A DNA stretch of 64,000 bases from Roseibium aggregatum (GTDB taxonomy: Bacteria > Pseudomonadota > Alphaproteobacteria > Rhizobiales > Stappiaceae): assembly GCF_017309185.1 (NCBI RefSeq), contig NZ_JAEKJZ010000001.1, positions 1,426,001 to 1,490,000 of the forward strand, in the 5' to 3' direction. Below the pieces are notes generated by a model. That model worked only from the letters and a program-made list of their open reading frames with translations, searched no databases and was not told the DNA's origin. Positions within the stretch are counted from its first letter, which is position 1, and the number at the start of each line of letters is the position of its first letter. A program made the position numbers and the translations under genes. This document shows, in pieces, positions 57,011-64,000 of the stretch.

Positions 57011-57394
57011 GAAAACAGCCGACCGGGCCATGCTGTCCAGAACCTGGACCGTCGCACGGCGGTGAGGGGGATTGTCACCGAGGAGGTCCGCCTTTCGGCG
57101 GTCTCAGGCTGCTGACAAGCCCTCGGACGGTTATTCCGGACAAATAGTGCAGCGGAGCTGCGCGCAGATGATCCTGAACCTGGAAATCTTCTGCGCCAAA
57201 GGCGCTCAATATTCAAACTACATCAGATAGATATGAGAGAAGGTGCTCGCTGCCGCTCGCGCTTGTCAGCCGGGTTCCGGCTCACGCGACACCGCTTCGC
57301 GGCGCGCAGGCAGCAATGCTAGGCGAGATTTGTCTGCAGTCTGGGACCGCCGTTCGGCGGTCTCTCAGTCATTGAACGTCGCCGCTGCCGGGGA
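57011..57394. other. gene-free region with two similar hairpins
   Basis: 384 bases between the LysM gene and the autotransporter stop. It holds two related palindromes: CCGCC-TTTC-GGCGG at 57088-57101 and GACCGCC-GTTC-GGCGGTC at 57345-57362. Both are followed by TCTC. Neither has a T run, so they are weak terminator candidates for the convergent genes. Confidence 0.5.
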
Positions 57395-59170
57395 TCAGAA
57401 TTTCCAGGAAACCCGCACCTGGCCGCCATAGTCCTGATAGCCGGTCGCGAACTCGCCGGTGGCGCCGAGATCCACATGAAGTTGCTCGTCGCGAACGAGT
57501 TCGAGTGCGCTACGCACCTGGAACGTGTCCGCGGCCAGCGCCTGGCCGGTTGAGGTGAAGCTGTCGCCGCCACCGACAAAACGGGCGGTAACATCGGTTC
57601 CGTCGGTCAGGAAATCGTGCGTCCAGCCGGCACTGAGGCTGGGTGTGACGGAAAACCGTTCGGACACGGCGAATTGCTTGCTGGCTTCAAGAGAGACGTT
57701 GGTCTGGAAACGGTAGGTCGTGTTGGAGTCGACATACTGCGCGAGCGCGCTGTCCGTTTCCTGATACCCGTCCTGGTAAAGGCCGGACCAGGCGATCCCG
57801 GCCTTGGGTCTGAACACGATTTCATTGCCCGTCTCCAGCACCTTGGTGACGTCGAGGCGGGCTCCGACCTGATTGGCGCTGAAATCCGCGTGCGCCGTGT
57901 CGAGCGTGGTGCCCCGGTTCGAGTCATACTGGTGCCGGACGTAAGAGACGATGGCATCCGCGATCCAGTTGTTGGCAAACTCGTACGAGCCGTAGAGGGA
58001 GGCCTGATAACTGTCCACAATGGATTTGTCGCCGTCCCGGTAATCGGCCATGTCGACATAGGTCTTGGTATAACCGCCGGCGACGCCAACGATCAGGTCC
58101 GGCATGGGAACGACATCGAAGCCGACCAGATAGCTGTGCCCGAAACTGTCATAGCCGGCATAGCCGTCTTCCATCTCCTGGGTCGTCTTGAAGCCGTAAA
58201 ACTGGCCCCAGAGACTGTTTGGCCGGAGGCCGGTGGCAACACCGGCGGTCTCGCCATGGGTGGCGACGGCGACGTCCTCGTTCTCCGAGTTGCCGGTAAG
58301 GGCGTTGAAGCTCTGAGCGACACGTCGCGACGTCTCGCTCGACGCCGATTGGTATCCTGTTGCGCTGACCTGATTGACCGTAGGAGTGCCGCGCACCGCC
58401 ACCAGACGATCACCGATCCGCAGGGTGTTGCGCTGAAGGCTGCGCGATGTTGCCTGTGAGAAGGCGATGCTGGCATTCGGCGAGATGCGCGAGAGTGCTG
58501 CCGCTCTCTCGCTGTCCGGCATGGCGGCCAAAGAGGTCAGAGCGTTGCCAAGGCTTGTCGATACGCTTCCACCGCCGCCGTTGAGCGTGTCCATGACCGC
58601 AGCCATTTCCTTGGAAATGCCTGGTTGCGACACGGGCTCGAAGGTTGTGGTACCGGCGACGGGAGCTACCGTGAAGCTGATCGTACCGACGCCATTGGCG
58701 AAAAAGCCAAGAGGCAGGGATACAGTGGAGCTGGAAGAATAGGTGGAGATAATAAGCGTATTGGATTGCCCAGCCGTCAGCGTGGACGTGACCTCGGGGC
58801 ATCGGCCGATGCCGTAGCAAATATTGCTGCTATTGGAATCGTCATTGTAAGCGTCCGGGTTGATCAGGGCATCGATATCGAAGGACCCGTTCAGATAGAC
58901 CGCCATGATGGTATCGATTGGGGCTGAACTTTGGCCGAACGTATAGCTGCCTGTCGTATCCGCCATGAAATTGATGGCGACGTAGCTGTACGTGTAGCTT
59001 CCTGGGGTGCCTGCGAGTGCCCAGCCACTGGTCATCAAAGAAAGATCGACCGATTGAACGGTCACGTCGCCAGAATTGACCGTGAAGTTGCTTGAAACGG
59101 CATGTGCAACGCTCGGGAAAGAAATTGAGGCCGCGAGAATGGTATTGGAGAGTAGTGAAAATTTACGCAA
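57395..59170 (-). CDS. autotransporter outer-membrane beta-barrel protein
   Basis: 591-aa type V secretion-like protein. Signal peptide (LSNTILAASISFPSVAHAVS) then a short N-terminal passenger (~25-170) resembling PPC-type beta-sandwiches (YVAINFMADTTGSYTFGQSS). A linker follows with LGNALTSLAAMPDSERAAAL and SRISPNASIAFSQATSRSLQ, like the junction helix of autotransporters. The barrel covers ~310-591 and ends in VRVSWKF with the C-terminal phenylalanine needed for BAM recognition. Start TTG 59170 follows AGGGGG by eight bases. The passenger is small, so surface function is unclear. Confidence 0.9.
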   Translation of the reverse strand: MRKFSLLSNTILAASISFPSVAHAVSSNFTVNSGDVTVQSVDLSLMTSGWALAGTPGSYTYSYVAINFMADTTGSYTFGQSSAPIDTIMAVYLNGSFDIDALINPDAYNDDSNSSNICYGIGRCPEVTSTLTAGQSNTLIISTYSSSSTVSLPLGFFANGVGTISFTVAPVAGTTTFEPVSQPGISKEMAAVMDTLNGGGGSVSTSLGNALTSLAAMPDSERAAALSRISPNASIAFSQATSRSLQRNTLRIGDRLVAVRGTPTVNQVSATGYQSASSETSRRVAQSFNALTGNSENEDVAVATHGETAGVATGLRPNSLWGQFYGFKTTQEMEDGYAGYDSFGHSYLVGFDVVPMPDLIVGVAGGYTKTYVDMADYRDGDKSIVDSYQASLYGSYEFANNWIADAIVSYVRHQYDSNRGTTLDTAHADFSANQVGARLDVTKVLETGNEIVFRPKAGIAWSGLYQDGYQETDSALAQYVDSNTTYRFQTNVSLEASKQFAVSERFSVTPSLSAGWTHDFLTDGTDVTARFVGGGDSFTSTGQALAADTFQVRSALELVRDEQLHVDLGATGEFATGYQDYGGQVRVSWKF

Positions 59171-59401
59171 CGGAAATACCCCCTGTTAAATGCCTCTGAA
59201 AAAAGAAATACTTGATAAGAATACATTGAAATCGGTTCAAGAATCTCTTCTTAGGCCCCGCGAATACTTAGGGCGCTTGCTTTCATGAAGTCAATGGAGA
59301 AACGCCTGTTGCTGCGGGCTTTTTGCGGTTTGCTCTTGTTTTTTTGTGCATCCATCGTATATCACCGATAAGATGCAGTTGCGTGTGGAGGTTTGGACGA
59401 C

Positions 59402-59794
59402 ATGAGCGGGACGGGAAAACCGCCGGCCGAGACATGCGCGGTTTCCGGTGAATGCCTGGAAAGCTGCGAGGAGCTTGCGGCGATCTTCCGGGCGCTCGGG
59501 CATCCCGCGCGTCTGGCGATCGTCAAGCAGCTCGCCTCTCGACGCGAGGCCTGCTGCGGCGAAATCGTCAATCGCCTGCCTTTGGCGCAATCCACCGTGT
59601 CCCAGCACCTTCAGGTTCTGAAGGACGCGGAAATCCTGACGTGTGACCAACGCGGGCGGAACTGCCACTACCTGTTGAACTGGGAAAAACTTGCGCGGGC
59701 GGAAACGTGTTCGCGCGAGTTCTGGGACCGGCTCAATTCCGTCCGGAGCGAGGCGGCCGGCGCGAACCGGATCAGCGTGCCGGAAACAGACTGA
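59402..59794 (+). CDS. cysteine-rich ArsR/SmtB-family metalloregulator
   Basis: 130-aa winged-helix repressor. Fold: FRALGHPARLAIVKQLASRR, then LAQSTVSQHLQVLKDAEILT and a wing DQRGRNCHYLL. Eight cysteines (C12, C18, C22, C51, C52, C81, C88, C103) are unusual; C51-C52 sit at the start of the alpha-3/DNA-reading region (REACCGEIVNRLP), where ArsR-type proteins hold thiol metal sites. It should sense arsenic, cadmium or another soft metal. ATG 59402 follows GGAGG. The Atm1-type exporter gene starts 40 bases downstream, pointing to one operon. Confidence 0.87.
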   Translation: MSGTGKPPAETCAVSGECLESCEELAAIFRALGHPARLAIVKQLASRREACCGEIVNRLPLAQSTVSQHLQVLKDAEILTCDQRGRNCHYLLNWEKLARAETCSREFWDRLNSVRSEAAGANRISVPETD

Positions 59795-59834
59795 ATAATA
59801 ATGCGACCGCTTTGCGCGGCCCGGAGAACCAAGC

Positions 59835-61793
59835 GTGCCCCATCGATCAGCTACCCCGCCGCGCGCGCAATCGCCCGCGGCCGCCGGCAGCCAACAAACA
59901 CCACCGCAATTCCGAAAGGCGGTCAGCGCCGATGAAGGCAGCACCCTGACCACCCTTGCCAATCTGTGGCCCTACATCTGGCCCTCGGACAGGCCGGATC
60001 TGAAAAAACGCGTGATATTGGCGATCATCGCCCTGGTGATCGCCAAGTTCGTGACCGTGCTGTCCCCTTACTTCTTCGCATGGTCGACCGATGCCTTGAC
60101 CGGGGAAGGGGGATATCTTCCGGCTTTTATAGCCGCGCCGGTCATGCTCGTCCTGGCCTATAACGCCGCCCGCGTCCTGGCGGTCGCCTTCAACCAGTTG
60201 CGCGATGCGCTGTTTGCCCGGGTCGGGCAGCATGCCGTGCGCCAGCTCGCCAATCTGACCTTCCAGCATCTGCACCGGCTGTCCTTGCGCTTTCATCTGG
60301 CGCGCAGAACCGGCGGCCTGAGCCGGGTGATCGAACGCGGGGTGAAGGGGATCGAGGCCATCGTCCGCTTCACGATCCTGAACGGCATTCCGACCATCCT
60401 GGAATTCGCCATCATGGCGGCGGTGATCTGGTACCAGTTCGGGTTCTGGTACGTCGTGATCGTCGCCGTGATGATCGCGGCCTATGTCTGGTTCACGATC
60501 AAGACCTCGAACTGGCGGATCGACATCCGCCGTGAAATGAACGACAGCGATACCGAGGCCAATTCGAAGGCCATCGACAGTCTTTTGAACTTCGAAACCG
60601 TCAAGTATTTCGGCAACGAAAAGATGGAATCCGATCGCTTCGATGTCTCCATGGCCAAGTACGAATCCGCCGCGACCAGGACATGGACGTCGCTTGCCTG
60701 GCTCAATCTCGGCCAGGCGGTCATTCTCGGGTTCGGCATGGCCGCCTGCATGGCGCTGTCCGCCCGTGCCGTCCTTGCGGGTGAGCAGAACATCGGCGAT
60801 TTCGTCCTGATCAACGCGCTCCTGATGCAGATTTCCATTCCGCTGAACTTCATCGGCTTTCTCTATCGGGAAATCCGCCAGGGCCTCGCCGACATAGAGG
60901 CCATGTTCGATCTTTTGCTGGTGCCGGCGGAGATCGAGGACCGGCCCGACGCGAAACCGTTCCACGCGGTGGAGGGCAAGATCGCCTTCAAGGACGTGCA
61001 CTTCCACTACGACCCGGACAGGCCGATCCTGAAGGGCATCGATTTCGAGGTGCCCGCAGGCAGGACGATTGCGATCGTCGGGCCGTCAGGCGCGGGCAAG
61101 TCGACGATTTCCCGGCTGCTGTTCCGTTTTTACGACGTGACCGGAGGGGCGGTCGAGATCGACGGCCAGGATGTGCGCGGGGCGACCCAGGAGAGCGTGC
61201 GCCACGCCATCGGCATGGTTCCCCAGGATACCGTGCTCTTCAACGACACCATTGCCTACAACATCCGCTACGGACGCCCGGACGCGACTGACGAAGAGGT
61301 GAGGGAAGCGGCCCGCATGGCGCAGATCGACCACTTCATCGAAAGGCTGCCCCAGGGCTACGCAACGGAAGTGGGCGAGCGCGGGCTGAAACTGTCGGGT
61401 GGTGAAAAACAGCGCGTGGCGATTGCCCGCACGATTCTTAAGGCGCCGCCGATCCTGATCCTGGACGAGGCCACCTCCGCGCTCGACACGCACACGGAGC
61501 GGGAAATCCAGTCGGCCCTCGACCAGGTGTCGAGGAACCGCACCACACTGGTCATCGCCCACCGTCTGTCGACGGTGGTCAACGCGGACCAGATCATCGT
61601 GCTGGAAGCCGGCAGGATCGTCGAACGGGGAACGCATTCTGAGCTTCTGGAGGGCGGTGGGCTCTATGCCTCCATGTGGGCCCGCCAGCGCGAGGCGGAC
61701 GAGGCAGAAGAGCGTTTGCGCGCCGCCCGGGAAGCCGACGAACTCGGTGTCGTCGTGCGCGGCCAGCCGGCGGATTACGTGCCGCCGAAATAG
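59835..61793 (+). CDS. ABC transporter of the Atm1/HMT1 family
   Basis: 652-aa half-transporter with six membrane helices (~65-350) and one ATPase (~385-610). NBD motifs: Walker A GPSGAGKST, Q-loop MVPQDTVLFNDTIAYN, signature LSGGEKQRVAIARTI, Walker B ILILDEATSALD, H-loop VIAHRLSTV. The inner part shows YFFAWSTDALTGEGGY, LARRTGGLSRVIERGVKGIE and VKYFGNEKMESDRF, close to Novosphingobium Atm1, which exports glutathione-metal complexes. Start GTG 59835 with GGAGA eight bases upstream. It follows a thiol-rich ArsR regulator, so metal detoxification is the likely role. Confidence 0.93.
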   Translation: MPHRSATPPRAQSPAAAGSQQTPPQFRKAVSADEGSTLTTLANLWPYIWPSDRPDLKKRVILAIIALVIAKFVTVLSPYFFAWSTDALTGEGGYLPAFIAAPVMLVLAYNAARVLAVAFNQLRDALFARVGQHAVRQLANLTFQHLHRLSLRFHLARRTGGLSRVIERGVKGIEAIVRFTILNGIPTILEFAIMAAVIWYQFGFWYVVIVAVMIAAYVWFTIKTSNWRIDIRREMNDSDTEANSKAIDSLLNFETVKYFGNEKMESDRFDVSMAKYESAATRTWTSLAWLNLGQAVILGFGMAACMALSARAVLAGEQNIGDFVLINALLMQISIPLNFIGFLYREIRQGLADIEAMFDLLLVPAEIEDRPDAKPFHAVEGKIAFKDVHFHYDPDRPILKGIDFEVPAGRTIAIVGPSGAGKSTISRLLFRFYDVTGGAVEIDGQDVRGATQESVRHAIGMVPQDTVLFNDTIAYNIRYGRPDATDEEVREAARMAQIDHFIERLPQGYATEVGERGLKLSGGEKQRVAIARTILKAPPILILDEATSALDTHTEREIQSALDQVSRNRTTLVIAHRLSTVVNADQIIVLEAGRIVERGTHSELLEGGGLYASMWARQREADEAEERLRAAREADELGVVVRGQPADYVPPK

Positions 61794-61800
61794 GGGCGGC

Positions 61801-61821
61801 GTCCCGGCGCAAGGCCGGGAC
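61801..61821 (+). terminator. possible hairpin terminator after the Atm1-type gene
   Basis: Perfect 8-bp stem GTCCCGGC (61801-61808) / GCCGGGAC (61814-61821) with a five-base loop lies just past the stop. There is no T run, so it may be a strong structure rather than a true terminator. Confidence 0.4.
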
Positions 61822-61835
61822 TGATGCGGCTCCCC

Positions 61836-62027
61836 TTACGCAGCGTGCTTGGAAGGCGCGCTTCGGTCGTTGGCACAGACCGGTTCGGGTGCCTGGGGGG
61901 CGGCTTTCGTTTTGCGTGGTCGTGCACCGAAAACCAGCAACGTTGAAAATGCTTTGATCAGCGCCCGCAATTCCGCGTGCCGGGCGGCGCGTGCACGCCG
62001 TTCGTAATCGTCGCCTGTGTGCGTCAT
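61836..62027 (-). CDS. small basic protein, divergent from LysR gene
   Basis: 63-residue protein; AGGAGG lies six bases before the ATG at 62027, a strong ribosome site. Residues ~8-30 form a basic amphipathic helix (DYERRARAARHAELRALIKA), followed by a short hydrophobic FSTLLVFGA, a Lys/Pro stretch and a polar tail. The helix recalls small alphaproteobacterial proteins of the RSP_7527/DUF1127-like kind, but I cannot assign it firmly. It shares a 95-bp divergent promoter with the LysR-family regulator, which may control it. Confidence 0.65.
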   Translation of the reverse strand: MTHTGDDYERRARAARHAELRALIKAFSTLLVFGARPRKTKAAPQAPEPVCANDRSAPSKHAA

Positions 62028-62122
62028 CGTGACCTCCTGAGTTGACTGGAGGATCTATCCCACATTTCATTTTTTCGAAGAATTAGGCTACGCTTGAACA
62101 GATCTTTCGAAAGTTTGGCATA

Positions 62123-63055
62123 ATGCGTCTGGATGACCTCAAATTCTTCAAACGGGTGGCGGAGCTTGGCAGCCTGTCGGCGGCCGGCCGGGAATTCGGC
62201 CTGTCTCCGTCCGCTTCCAGCAGCCGGCTGACCAACCTGGAAAAGGAACTGGGCACCCAGCTCGTCTCGCGCACGACGCGGCGCACGGCGCTTACGGAAG
62301 CCGGGCAGCTCTACCTGCGCCACGCGGCGATCGCGTTGAGCGAATTGCAGCGGGCACAGGAACTGATCGAGGCCGCGGAGGACAAACCGCGCGGAACCTT
62401 GCGGATCTCCACCAATGTCTTTTTCGGCCGGAAGCATGTCCTGCCGCATCTGGCGGAGTACCGGGAACTCTACCCGGAACTCAAGATCGAGGTCGACATG
62501 ACCGACCGCATGGTCAACCTCGTGGAAGAGGGCTACGACATCGGAATCCGAGGCGGGCCCTTGCCGGATTCGAGCCTGATCGCCCGCAAGCTCGGAGGCA
62601 ATCCCAGGGTTTTGTGCGCCAGCCCGTCCTATCTGGTGAAAAAAGGGACGCCCCAAACCCCCGAAGACCTGAGAAATCACGACTGCATCGGCTACGATCC
62701 GATGCCGGTCTGGTATTTCAGCGGCCCCGACGGGGAAATCGCCTGGCATATCGAGGATCCGGTGGTCTCCGGCGACAACGGCGATTTCGCCTACGACGCC
62801 GCGCTCTACGGTCTCGGCCTGACGGTGAAATCCCTGGCGCATGTGTGGGAAGATCTCAGGGATGGGCGGCTGGTCGCGGTTCTGGAAGACTATCCCATCG
62901 CGCGTACCGGCAACATATATGCCGTCTATCCACCCAGCCGGTACACACCGCCCAAGGTGACGACCTTCATCGACTTCCTGATCTCGAAAATCGGCCGGCC
63001 CGCCTACTGGGAAAGCGACTATCGCCAGGCCGTCACGAAGGTTCCCGCGCAGTGA
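62123..63055 (+). CDS. LysR-family transcriptional regulator
   Basis: 310-aa regulator. The N-terminal winged helix is LKFFKRVAELGSLSAAGREF and LSPSASSSRLTNLEKELGTQ with LVSRTTRRTALTEAG. The effector-binding domain (~92-290) begins GTLRISTNVFFGRKHVLPHL, with VNLVEEGYDIGIRGGPLPDS. The type resembles the CrgA/DmlR-like group often controlling a divergent or adjacent gene. A small protein gene lies divergently at 61836-62027, an evident candidate target. Its 3' end overlaps the convergent hypothetical gene by 23 bases. Confidence 0.93.
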   Translation: MRLDDLKFFKRVAELGSLSAAGREFGLSPSASSSRLTNLEKELGTQLVSRTTRRTALTEAGQLYLRHAAIALSELQRAQELIEAAEDKPRGTLRISTNVFFGRKHVLPHLAEYRELYPELKIEVDMTDRMVNLVEEGYDIGIRGGPLPDSSLIARKLGGNPRVLCASPSYLVKKGTPQTPEDLRNHDCIGYDPMPVWYFSGPDGEIAWHIEDPVVSGDNGDFAYDAALYGLGLTVKSLAHVWEDLRDGRLVAVLEDYPIARTGNIYAVYPPSRYTPPKVTTFIDFLISKIGRPAYWESDYRQAVTKVPAQ

Positions 63056-63944
63056 CGTGCAAGACGTTCCAAAGCGCGCGCTCATTGTCCAGCCGCTGTT
63101 GCGGGCTCAAGGTGCGGCGTGCGTTCAAATAGAGCTCGGCCTGGCCGATCTCCTCGGCGAGCTTCGGATCGCTCTCGGCGGTTTCCATCCACTTCTCTAC
63201 GAGCCTTGCGCTGGTTACCGCCTTGCCGAAGCCGTCCAGGCTCAGTCTGTTCAGTGCCTCGCAGGCCGCCCGTTGGTCTTCTTCCGGCACATCGTCGTTC
63301 AGTACGAAATAGACAGGTGCCTCCACGATCAGGTCGTTCTTGAGCGCCTTCGCAATACCGTACCAGGCGGCGCGGGTATCGGTTTTCAGAAGCCAGGCCG
63401 CGACGGAGGCCGGTTCGACCCGCAGCACCAGGAGCGCTTGCACGATCAGGTCCGGAACGTCGCTTTGAAGGATCCAGGAACTGTGCTTGTCGGTCGGTCC
63501 TTCCAGCGGGCCCGTATGGCCCTCCGCGAACCAGCTTGTGGCGACCCGGCAAAAGAGGTCCCGTAAAACGGACTGCTCATGCTTCGGCCAGGAAAGAATG
63601 CCCAGACGCAAAAGGTAGTCGGAAAAACCGGAGTAGAACCTGAGATCGAAAAAGGAGAGTTCCAGGCCGCGCGGCAGGAAGTGCAGAAACGTATCGCTCC
63701 CTCCCGAACACAGCGGATGCTCGAAATAGATCATGTCGAAGGTTTCCGCAGCGGCGGTCCGGACGTCTTGTCCGCGCGCCGCGTTTTCCTGCTCCGGTGT
63801 GAAACACTGCTCGCACCAGCCGGAACCGAAAGGATACTGCGAAAAAGCGTCGTAGATCTGCTCAAGGCAGGTCTGGCCGTCCGGTGGAGACGGATTGAAA
63901 GGGTGAAACAGGGGAGCTTCTGAAGAACCGGTGTCCTTTTTCAT
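63033..63944 (-). CDS. hypothetical cytosolic protein
   Basis: 303 residues, no signal peptide, no membrane helix, no family recognised. A near-N-terminal stretch has several cysteines and Trp (FGSGWCEQCFTPEQENAA); the middle is helical with FHPFNPSP and LHFLPRGLELSFFDLRFYSG; the second half is leucine-rich and acidic. Codon usage and length fit a real gene. It ends inside the LysR gene (23-base overlap), so the two converge. No operon partner is visible. The overall look (helical, Trp/Phe-rich, acidic) does not suggest an enzyme family I can name. Confidence 0.7.
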   Translation of the reverse strand: MKKDTGSSEAPLFHPFNPSPPDGQTCLEQIYDAFSQYPFGSGWCEQCFTPEQENAARGQDVRTAAAETFDMIYFEHPLCSGGSDTFLHFLPRGLELSFFDLRFYSGFSDYLLRLGILSWPKHEQSVLRDLFCRVATSWFAEGHTGPLEGPTDKHSSWILQSDVPDLIVQALLVLRVEPASVAAWLLKTDTRAAWYGIAKALKNDLIVEAPVYFVLNDDVPEEDQRAACEALNRLSLDGFGKAVTSARLVEKWMETAESDPKLAEEIGQAELYLNARRTLSPQQRLDNERALWNVLHVTAREPS

Positions 63945-64000
63945 GGTCCGTACCGTAGTCGAGGTCCGCCAGGCAGTCCGTGCCAGGGGTCACACTTGGA

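Overview
The window looks like a chromosomal segment of a marine-type alphaproteobacterium. It has high GC, dense gene packing with mixed strands, an Atm1-type ABC exporter, a BigR/SqrR-type ArsR repressor, a DUF2865 protein and REP-like GC-rich palindromes, a mix usual in Hyphomicrobiales. Overall gene content would suit the Stappiaceae (Roseibium/Stappia relatives). That placement is inference from gene content; no rRNA is present to confirm it.

Layout. 1-8.9 kb: the end of an XRE-cupin regulator, the threonine catabolism pair kbl-tdh, a small DUF2892 membrane protein, a YcaQ-type DNA glycosylase, a periplasmic solute-binding protein, a TauE/SafE exporter, a GlxA-type AraC regulator and ferredoxin-NADP reductase. 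9.1-15.5 kb: a compact sugar locus. It holds a NeuB-like synthase fused to a sugar-isomerase-like barrel, a GMD-like nucleotide-sugar dehydratase, a CMP-nonulosonate synthetase and a SAM methyltransferase. A TPR protein with a glycosyltransferase-like C-terminus, reminiscent of the Caulobacter flagellin glycosyltransferase FlmG, converges on them. 15.7-20.6 kb: a small secreted protein and an ABC exporter operon (ATPase, double-FtsX permease, HlyD adaptor).

20.7-23.4 kb is the least ordinary stretch. A complete tRNA-Val(CAC) at 22229-22303 has a 32-bp near-copy of its 3' end about 1.5 kb away at 20742-20773, in the orientation expected of a tRNA-integrated element. Between them lies an R2K-type ATP-grasp gene that is broken by a single-base frameshift. 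Next to the tRNA is an orphan winged-helix protein. 23.5-36.1 kb: DUF4139 protein, phosphoglycolate phosphatase-like enzyme, a soluble MCP-PilZ chemoreceptor, rpiA, DUF2059 protein, glutathione reductase, a GGDEF cyclase, a class V aminotransferase-like enzyme, a gamma-glutamylcyclotransferase-like protein and a VIT1/CCC1-type membrane protein.

36.3-50.8 kb is mostly core metabolism: class II DAHP synthase, a receiver-only response regulator, nadE, an MFS transporter, gltX, DUF2865 protein, an MBL-fold protein with degenerate metal ligands, CreA, a BigR-like repressor with a small membrane protein, a YcbB-type L,D-transpeptidase and cysS. 50.8-51.5 kb carries two facing copies of a two-hairpin GC-rich palindrome whose stems show compensatory changes, followed directly by a DUF559 endonuclease-like gene. 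The rest (51.5-64 kb) holds a GFA-family enzyme, citramalate synthase, RarD, a LOG-family protein, a LysM protein, an autotransporter, a cysteine-rich ArsR regulator with an Atm1 exporter, a LysR regulator divergent from a small basic protein, and a hypothetical protein.

The best candidates for something new are the sugar locus at 9.2-15.5 kb, the decayed tRNA-borne element at 20.7-22.3 kb, and the palindrome/DUF559 unit at 50.8-51.5 kb. No CRISPR array, insertion sequence, rRNA or replication origin was seen.
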